In this document: piece by piece, positions 59,401-64,000 of the stretch | How positions within the stretch are numbered: position 1 is the first letter of the stretch | Layout of the letters: every line of letters begins with the position of its first letter | NCBI RefSeq assembly: GCF_963678635.1 | Contig: NC_087070.1 | Location: 5,180,539 to 5,244,538, forward strand | Length of the DNA: 64,000 nt | Reading direction: 5' to 3' | Source of the DNA: Symsagittifera roscoffensis | Taxonomy: Eukaryota > Xenacoelomorpha > Acoela > Convolutidae | Notes under the pieces: generated by a model | Databases searched by the model: none | The model's input: only the letters and a program-made list of their open reading frames with translations | What the model was told of the DNA's origin: nothing | Made by a program: the position numbers and the translations under genes

Positions 59401-61280
59401 ACTCTTGGCGTTTTTACAGCATCAGAAAACCCCTTTTTACAGTTTTTCCATTGAATGATTTTAATTTTGAGGAAGCAGGTAGTTTTTTGATATCTGACCA
59501 TTTGAAAAGTGGGGAGGAACTTTGTATTCGGGTGTGGTTTCAGTTTTTTGGTTTTCCACACAAAAAACAGGTATCACAAATAACTATTGGAACGCGTCGA
59601 AAGATAATCATATTCCAGACCTTTCCGTCGTGATTCTAAAATTCTTAAAATTTGTTAAATTTGTCCCAGTATCGAGAAAAAAAACAAGTCTAAAAATTTT
59701 TGTCGTAATTGAGCAAAAAAGCGAGCGAGCTGAAAACAATAACTTATTTTAATAGCTGAATAGATAACATTAACTCAATTTAAGCCATGAAAACTTACTT
59801 TCCCTCGAGGAAGGTTCGTTATTGATCTGTTTAACGCTCTGGAATAAAAAAAATCCGAAAATTTAAAAAACTTGAATTTTTGAATTTGCTTACTTTTTTT
59901 TTGTTTTTGTTGCCCAATTTGCTTACTTTTTGTGACTAACGAATATGCCTAAGTCCTTGTTTTAAGTTCAGATCCATTTATCACACCACGCAGAAAAACA
60001 ACACTAATTTGAAAAAAATTTATTGTATTTTTCTAGGACTAGGGTCGGAACTTTCTGTGCTACTTGCACAGTAAACGGCTATCATTGTTGCTATTTTTGA
60101 ATGCTTAACCATATCCTCCCTATTTTAAATTTTTCAGAACATTAAAATGACCACTACCAGTTTTGGTATAGTTTTAGAAAACTGTTTCATGATACGAAAT
60201 CATCTTAAGCTTACATTTTCTCATCAGGGCAGCAACGAAAATCATTGCAGCAAGATCGAAAAGGGAAAATTAAAGAAATTATTATATTTTGAGCAGGACT
60301 GCCTGGATGAAATAAAGACGCGGAAAGATCGGTACAAACTTCTGGACATGCACAACAATTTATTTCTCACACCACTCTACAAATTAACTCAACAAGCGGA
60401 GCAAAACAAAATCGCAGAAAAAATAAGCCAATCAGAATCAATCGACCAAAAAAGCAAAAGAGCATCTGATTCGGAAATATCCAAAGTTGCGAGACAAAAA
60501 AATACTCAAAATAGTTGGCGCCAACAAAGATTTGAAGACAGTAGTGGACCAAGATTAGCTCAGAGTAAAAGTATTTCAAGCTCAGCTTTGATGCAATCTT
60601 TAACTTATGACTCAGAAAACAACGAAACAAACTTGGCAAATGAAGAATATTTTAACGAGTTGTATGATGAAGATTACAATAAAGACCAGTTTGACCCAAA
60701 TGAAATGTCGGCATTGGCATCATTGGCATCCAGACGTCTGCAGAACTCTTTGTTTATTCCCATTTCAAACCATCGAAGTCGGAATTCAACTCATAGTTTA
60801 GCCCCGAATAGACCCTATAATAGTTTAGTACCCCGCGAAAGCCTTTCACGCTTCAAAAAACGACAGCGAGAACACGAGTTTCAAAAATCGGTTCCGAACT
60901 TGAACGAAATTGGATACGAGTTGCAGCCAGTAGAAAACGGAATGAGATTTCAACATGCTGGTGACGCCCGTAGCACCGGAACCCTCGACGATGTAATGTC
61001 GCCGCCTCTTTCGGGAGTTTCCTATTCGTCGGGTGAGGTGGGCTACGAAGACGAGGAGCCGAACTATAACGACTCGTTTTCGTCACCCGGATCGAAGAAT
61101 TTTTCACCCAGGCGGCGGCAATGGGAAAAACAGAACCCGGTGAACAGTGGTAATATGTTGTCTTATTACCCACGTGGGAGCAACTCGTTTACAAATGACT
61201 CATCACCCGGCGGCGTTAACTCGGATTCATACGATGCGAGTCCACTTGAGTTGCAGGATGCCAGCCGAGAAGGTTACGAG
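44324..61280 (+). CDS. SEC14-domain, spectrin-like protein, eight exons, probably incomplete at the 3' end
   Basis: Joining 44324-44444, 47245-47371, 50060-50165, 50642-50794, 51472-51588, 52842-53002, 56852-56990 and 60138-61280 gives one open frame of 689 codons with every splice phase agreeing. Residues 1-208 form a SEC14/CRAL-TRIO-like domain: ILAGGTDKSGNYVIFFPP, then FYADLRDMNYG, then LLVVKPKD, then IDVSQLPLSGGGYMPYSHQ. These correspond to the SGG-D-G-P, VDxR, VKP and SQLTxxxGGxLxYxHxxW positions of Trio, MCF2L and SESTD1. About residues 209-375 are helical and charged, spectrin-like. The rest is Ser/Asn/Asp-rich and probably disordered. SEC14 domains bind lipids and place such proteins at membranes. 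In Dbl and Trio relatives DH-PH exchange domains follow. None is seen in the window, so either they lie downstream or the protein is SESTD1-like. Expression is presumably cytoplasmic and membrane-associated (inference). Confidence 0.8.
45157..45205 (-). repeat. Dispersed repeat F, inverted terminal segment in intron 1
   Basis: On the minus strand it reads CAAGACTGCTCGTAT, then AAGCCCTGAATTTTCCGACTG, the same order as 33810-33865. Confidence 0.5.
46587..47023. mobile_element. MITE of about 437 bp with GACGGGACTTCAA inverted repeats, in intron 1
   Basis: The left end has CCGGACATCAAGCCGACGGG then ACTTCAAGCCGAA. The right end, read on the other strand, has AGGACAACGAGCCGACGGG then ACTTCAATCCGACGGG. 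The flanks TTACCAAG (left) and TTACCATG (right, offset by one base) look like an imperfect 8-bp target duplication, suggesting a hAT-type origin. It is non-coding and close upstream of exon 2. Confidence 0.7.
47245..47371 (+). CDS. Exon 2 (SEC14 domain)
   Basis: Acceptor TTATTACAG|GTGGGAC, donor CCAC|GTAAGT, phases 1 and 2. It encodes GTDKSGNYVIFFPPKK and a helix ending LIQYLIGIAT. It is noticeably GC-richer than the flanking introns. Confidence 0.85.
47911..48660 (+). repeat. Dispersed repeat F, full copy interrupted by a MITE
   Basis: CAAGACTGCTCG occurs twice in a row (about 47913 and 47931), then GGGCAAAACCCTGAATG. The sequence after the MITE (from 48547) continues the same repeat through a tRNA-like stretch at 48572-48636 to an A-run. 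Compare 33815-34200, which lacks the MITE. Confidence 0.6.
48202..48546. mobile_element. 345-bp MITE with CAACAGTGCCGAA repeats, nested in repeat F (intron 2)
   Basis: The left end GGGGGCGTTCAACAGTGCCG then AAGTACAACAGTGCCGAAAA mirrors the right end (other strand GGGGGAGTACAACTGTGCCG then AAGTACAACAGTGCCAAAA). Flanks TTATAGTT (48194-48201) and TTATACTT (48547-48554) match at 7 of 8 positions, an 8-bp target duplication of hAT type. CAACAGTGCCGAA is repeated twice within each end. Confidence 0.8.
50060..50165 (+). CDS. Exon 3 (SEC14 domain)
   Basis: Acceptor GTGTTGCAG, donor CCAT|GTGAGC, phase 2 in, phase 0 out. It encodes RRKFSFYADLRDMNYGATES, the strand and loop that read V-I-V-D-x-R in relatives. 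Confidence 0.85.
50195..50560 (+). mobile_element. hAT-type MITE related to 30362-30775, right end missing (intron 3)
   Basis: It begins CAGGGGAGGATTTGGGG and then follows the 30.4-kb copy: GGGATTCGACCCCCTG, CCAAAGGGTCC and CCAATATATACTAA. Similarity fades near 50560 before any CCCCTG end. The start lies 30 bases after the exon 3 donor. Confidence 0.75.
50642..50794 (+). CDS. Exon 4 (SEC14 domain)
   Basis: Acceptor CAATTTAG, donor CCCG|GTAAAT, 153 bases, phase 0 at both ends. It encodes VLVDSLLVVKPKDKKLL and an insert KSKSDDDFTLPKPPYP, which may be a lineage-specific loop. Confidence 0.85.
51472..51588 (+). CDS. Exon 5 (end of SEC14 domain), followed by a GC donor
   Basis: Acceptor TTTTTGCAG. 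It encodes VHILNDIKELHRKIDVSQLP and YMPYSHQDFVSFIR. The only junction that keeps frame with exon 6 is AGG|GCAAGT, a GC-AG intron. The nearby GTGACT would shift the frame into a stop in exon 6. Confidence 0.8.
51617..51917 (+). repeat. Tandem repeat of about 100 bp, three units (intron 5)
   Basis: Units start at about 51617, 51737 and 51837, each with ATCATCATC, then GAGATCCTTAG-like and GTGTAAGA(T/C)TCTTGCAAGAT words. It begins about 30 bases after the exon 5 GC donor. Confidence 0.7.
52203..52757 (-). mobile_element. Dispersed repeat E, minus-strand copy (intron 5)
   Basis: On + it starts TTCTTCCGACCAATG and ends GGTCGGAACATTCGGTGCTACTTGCAACGTAACCGG, both ends matching the E family. Confidence 0.65.
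52755..52833 (+). repeat. 13-bp minisatellite GTTTTATTTGTTT next to the exon 6 acceptor
   Basis: About six units, some shortened. It directly follows repeat E and ends 8 bases before the AG, so it supplies the pyrimidine-rich tract of the splice acceptor. Confidence 0.85.
52842..53002 (+). CDS. Exon 6 (first spectrin-like helix)
   Basis: Acceptor GTTGTAG preceded by a 13-bp T-rich minisatellite. It encodes KFEDTRSSVDSSMESIDELL and EAELITYEANKKRIAACL, strongly helical with heptad-like leucines. The donor CTCAA|GTCAGA is weak, but its phase 2 exactly fits exon 7. Confidence 0.8.
53635..53825 (+). repeat. 190-bp duplicated block, copy 1
   Basis: TTGCACAGTAATTGGCTATCTC to AAAAATGACTGCAG. Copy 2 is at 54900-55090 with about a dozen differences. 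The head TTGCACAGTAA-TGGCTATC also resembles the terminus of repeat E read inverted. Confidence 0.8.
54485..54845 (-). repeat. Dispersed repeat C, inverted copy
   Basis: Matches 32395-32812 on the other strand from TTCCGACTTTCGTAACGAAAG to GTACCTTATATGGCGTGTGG. The palindrome ACTTTCGTAACGAAAGT (54495-54511) lies at its end. Confidence 0.75.
54900..55090 (+). repeat. 190-bp duplicated block, copy 2
   Basis: Partner of 53635-53825, separated by about 1.27 kb that includes an inverted repeat C. Confidence 0.8.
55462..56103 (+). mobile_element. Dispersed repeat E (intron 6)
   Basis: TTACAGTGCAAGTAGCACAG at the left and CCCCATTTTTCAAATGGTC at the right, with TATATCACTCAACTC and GGTAGCTGTTTTTGC inside. 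Diverged from the 39.5-kb copy. Confidence 0.65.
56432..56798 (-). mobile_element. hAT-type MITE, inverted copy (intron 6)
   Basis: It starts CAGGGTCGGATCTAGG and ends ATATGCCCCTG. The interior matches 30362-30775 on the opposite strand (GACCTTTTTTTGGTCGACC, GGACCCTTTGGGTCGGC). No clear target duplication remains. It ends about 50 bases before exon 7. Confidence 0.8.
56852..56990 (+). CDS. Exon 7 (helical linker)
   Basis: Acceptor TTCATTTAG, donor CAGG|GTGAGT. It begins by completing a Lys codon with exon 6 and encodes EIKMGEMTENLKKYRASLLD, then SHIPASILIEVAVTVAR. It is GC-rich against its introns. Confidence 0.8.
57009..57442 (+). mobile_element. hAT-type MITE, decayed copy (intron 7)
   Basis: The interior follows the same order (AATTCGACCCTTTGAC, TAATATATACTAACTTTG, GGTTTGACCTAAAAAAAGG) and the end reads CTAGATCC. 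The termini are worn. It starts within 20 bases of the exon 7 donor. Confidence 0.65.
57487..58375 (+). mobile_element. Dispersed repeat E, long diverged copy (intron 7)
   Basis: The left end is CGGTTGCAGTGCAACTAGC then AATGTTCCGACC. The inside keeps GACGCTAGAAGACTC and AATCACGACTGAA words. The right end is worn. Confidence 0.55.
59488..60085 (-). mobile_element. Dispersed repeat E, minus-strand copy (intron 7)
   Basis: Starts TATCTGACCATTTGAAAAGTGGGGAGG and ends TCTGTGCTACTTGCACAGTAAACGGC. It stops about 50 bases before the first exon 8 acceptor. Confidence 0.65.
60138..61280 (+). CDS. Exon 8 (spectrin-like end and long disordered region)
   Basis: Two in-phase acceptors are possible: 60138 (TTTTTCAG|AACATT) and 60228 (TCATCAG|GGCAGC). 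The second drops the 30 residues whose codons look intron-like and begins GSNENHCSKIEKGKLKKLL. A helix with CLDEIKTRKDRYKLLDMHNN follows, then about 300 Ser/Asn/Asp-rich residues with an acidic NELYDEDYNKDQFDPNE patch and basic RFKKRQREHEF. At 61281 a GTGAGT donor occurs in phase 0. If it is unused, the frame ends eight codons later at 61304. Confidence 0.75.
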
Positions 61281-61344
61281 GTGAGTGATGCTTTCGCGCC
61301 TTAAATTATATTAAAAGTAATTTTGATAACAATTAACATTAGAA

Positions 61345-61400
61345 GCAAGTTGCTGTGCAAGTAGCTCAGAATGTTCCAACGATAATGATTCACGTATAGA
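61345..61400 (+). repeat. Terminal fragment of repeat E
   Basis: CTGTGCAAGTAGCTCAGAATG followed by TTCCAACGATAATG. Only the end is recognisable. Confidence 0.5.
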
Positions 61401-61777
61401 AATATGAAAAAAATTTAAAATTTTTAGAAAATATGAAATTTTTCCTTATATATTGTTGTTTTTTGTTGTTGAAGGGCGATTGAATTATCCAAAAAAACAC
61501 AAAAATGCAAAAATGGGAAATTATAACAACCAAAAAACCGTTCAAAAAAATTTTTTTTTTCTGGACGCTGAGACAATTTTTAAAAATAACTTACGCCCGG
61601 CCTGTTACGCCCGGCCCCTTAAGTGGCGGGTAGTCGGAACAATTATTTTAGCCGGTCGCTGTTCAAGAAACCAAGAACAAAGAAGTTCAATTGAATTTGA
61701 TTTTTCAGAAACGAGATGACATTATGTTAAATCTTGGATGTTAAATTGTTCTCTCCCATTCTATCCCCGGGTTGACC

Positions 61778-61899
61778 AAAATGTGCAACCATACGTCGCA
61801 CCATGCATTGTTCCATGCAAGCCATGGAAAATTGCCGAGGTATTTTATGTTAAAATAACATATTTTCCATTCATGACGCGACGTATGGTTGCACATTTT
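61778..61899. repeat. 122-bp near-palindrome with perfect 22-bp arms
   Basis: AAAATGTGCAACCATACGTC then GC (61778-61799) is repeated exactly inverted at 61878-61899. Between them GGAAAA...TTTTCC and TATGTTAAAATAACATA continue the pairing inward, so the whole could fold as a long hairpin. It may be a foldback element. Confidence 0.8.
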
Positions 61900-63740
61900 T
61901 ATTATCATGGGGGACTTCAAATTAGACAATAGTGATACTTTTACCAGGGCTGTTGAGAATTGATATGTCACCATGGATGCTTGCAATGTTTGGTTACTAT
62001 GGTATCATGCATGCCACCCCCCCCCCCCCCCCCCCCGCCAGTAGTTTTTAGCCCCCCCCCCCCCCTCCCAATACAAAACATCCGGCTGTGATAGAACTAA
62101 ACTTTTTTTGTAACAAGGCTGGGTGAAGAGCTTTACTAAACTAAAATATTTCACTTATAAACAGTGATTCATATCTCGTTCATAGTCAAATTATTAGATT
62201 ATTCATAGTCAAAAACTCCGAAGTTTTTTATGAGAAATCTTTTTAGAAGTAGTTACTTTTATTTGAAAGCTTAGAGTAAGAATTGAATTTTTATTTAAAA
62301 CCACCGGCTAAGAAACTAGTCTATTTTTAATTTAACAAGTTGGTTTTTTTCCTTTTATATTTGTTGGATGTTCACTCTTTTTATTATATGAATTTGGTCA
62401 AATAATTTAGTTTTACTTCTGATTTTAATAAAAAGCAAGCCATTTTGCTTTATCGCTGAGAGACTCGTATCAATTTTTTTAATGCAACAAGATTGGCAAA
62501 TTATACATTAAATAAAATTTCAGTACACACCAGTTTTTGAATAAGACTGTGTATAGTACCGCTTTCAGAGATAAAATCAGATATAAAACTTCGCAGTGCT
62601 CTAACGGCGCATTGAATCAATCAATGACCGAGCAGTGCTCCTTGTCTTCAAAAAGCAGTTTCCTGAAAAACTTTCTTTTCCCATCTTAGACTTAACTTTT
62701 ATGAGGTACTGACTTTAAATGTACAAATTGTTCAATGTTTAAAAGTATTGAATGGAAGTAATCAATTATCCTGTGTTGATACAAAAATTTCAAGTTATTT
62801 TGCTTATGTCCGGATAAACCAGTGATGAGAATAAACCAATGATTCGGCGATGATTCAGTAATGCATCCCTTGTCAATCAAGGATAAGGAAAGAGGCTTGC
62901 AAGATTCCTCCGACGACGATGCAATTCTTTTGAAGATTTTGCATGGATCTTGTTTGAAGATCTTGCATGCATTTCTTTTCAGCAAGATCTTTAAACAGAT
63001 GATTCTTTGTGGAAAAAAACTGCTTCACTTGCAAAGACAGTATCTTGCATGAGGAAGCAATCTTACAGAGACGCAAATTGATCAAAATTATGACATAAAT
63101 GACCAAAATTAAATTTCTACCCAACAGATATCTAAAACTGAAGTTTTTGGAGAAATAATCGTCTAGAAAAGTTTCGTCTTTGAAACTTCATTCGAATTTC
63201 ACAAATTATAAAAAGGATATGAAAGTTTCTGCATAGCAAAAGCTAAACGTTTCGCAAAGATAAAAAGCATTTGAAATTTTGTCCTTCCGAGCATTTTTCC
63301 GATCCAAGATACTTCGCGTATGCTTTTGTGACGTTAATCAAACTGAATTTTTAAGTGTTTGTAAGAGTAATGAACGCAGTGAAGACTCTTGCATAGGTTT
63401 TAGCACTCATATAGGTTCACGTTCAATTTTGATTTTCCGCGGTTTGACTTCTTAATTTTGTAAGTTTGCTTCATTTATTGAAAGGAGGGCAAACTCCGCT
63501 ATGGAACAGAAAAAATGTAAAAGTGACGGAAAACATTTGAAATTTTTAGTTTCGAAACTGAATTTCAAATTTCCGATTTTCTAGCAGAAAAATTTTTTTT
63601 TAGTTCTGAATCAGTTTTCTCAAATTATACTGATTTCAATAAAAAGCACCAATCAAAAATTGTTCTTGAAGTTGAAAGAGTTGTAAGAGGGAAGCGGGGA
63701 GAACGAATCCATGACGTCAGGAATCTGATGACTACATGGT
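61900..63740. other. AT-rich DNA with two C-runs, no exon recognised
   Basis: C-runs lie at 62017-62036 and 62052-62065. A small direct repeat GAAGAT(T/C)TTGCATG lies near 62933 and 62957. The overlapping frames at 62692-63124 are on both strands and unsupported. No next exon of the SEC14/spectrin gene was found. Confidence 0.4.
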
Positions 63741-63748
63741 GATATCAA

Positions 63749-64000
63749 TCAAGAGGAAGAAGAACGTGACAGAACTGAAAATTCCTGGGCCCGAGTACAG
63801 GTTGAGGTGTCAGGAAGGAAGATGTGGTTGTGGATAAATAGCGGATCTCCAGTGACGATCTTCAGCATGACGGACCTGAAAACAACGTAAGGTAAAACGA
63901 ATATTCAGTTACAACCCTCGCAAGACGAATTTTTGGACTACAACAACAACCGAATACACATACTGGGGAAGGTAGCGGTGACGATGGCGTTTAATGGCTG
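63749..64000 (+). pseudogene. LTR-retrotransposon protease-like fragment at the window edge, fossil
   Basis: The frame carries a retropepsin-like SGSPVTIFSMTDL block followed by a RIHILGKVAV block, the spacing expected of an aspartic protease of LTR retrotransposons (Ty3-like by general look). It looks decayed and runs off the right edge, where reverse transcriptase would be expected. Age and family cannot be judged from this piece. Confidence 0.6.

Noticed and set aside
60367-60639. 90-codon minus-strand frame opposite exon 8
   Set aside because: Shadow of the coding exon on the other strand.
62692-63124. Overlapping frames on both strands
   Set aside because: Three mutually overlapping frames without motif; a short direct repeat explains part of the similarity between them.

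Overview
The window is AT-rich nuclear DNA from an invertebrate animal. The evidence is a spliced SEC14/spectrin-type gene with long introns (one of them GC-AG), several small inverted-repeat transposon families, a LINE-like element with a PHD-type finger, a 2A-like peptide and Polinton-type remains. The exact group (cnidarian, tunicate or another lineage) cannot be settled from this sequence alone. Coding density is very low. Most of the window is repeats of different ages, and most open frames here are chance or lie inside repeats.

Layout. 1-2.65 kb: decayed non-LTR retroelement on the + strand, with a zinc-finger remnant and a reverse transcriptase remnant. 2.65-6.7 kb: unannotated AT-rich DNA except for a minus-strand short frame with a 2A-type motif near 5.05 kb. 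6.7-11.1 kb: an old tandem duplication of a unit of about 2.18 kb; a piece of the unit recurs inverted at 17.9-18.4 kb. 11.1-22.6 kb: an isolated zinc-finger remnant, an intact unrecognised 181-codon frame (13.5-14.1 kb) with an inverted-repeat TATA region upstream, and fossil parts of a Polinton-like element (B-family DNA polymerase on +, capsid-type genes on -). 24.4-29.1 kb: a retroelement integrase-like scrap, then a tandem duplication split by a 2.42-kb GC-richer insertion with 18-bp terminal inverted repeats. 29.1-38.7 kb: a hAT-type MITE with perfect 8-bp target duplication, a 57-bp minisatellite and several dispersed repeats. 38.7-42.6 kb: a recent tandem duplication of a unit of about 1.955 kb.

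44.3-61.3 kb holds the one convincing host gene. Eight exons join in phase into 689 codons: a SEC14 (CRAL-TRIO-like) lipid-binding domain, then spectrin-like helices, then a long Ser/Asn/Asp-rich disordered region. This order resembles the N-terminal part of Dbl/MCF2L, Trio/Kalirin and SESTD1 proteins. The last donor suggests that the gene continues past what can be followed here. Its introns have been enlarged by MITEs and a dispersed repeat family. At the right edge a fossil LTR-retrotransposon protease-like fragment runs off the window.

No tRNA, rRNA, CRISPR array or prokaryote-type operon was seen. The SEC14/spectrin gene acts alone as far as can be seen; the other coding traces are mobile-element debris.
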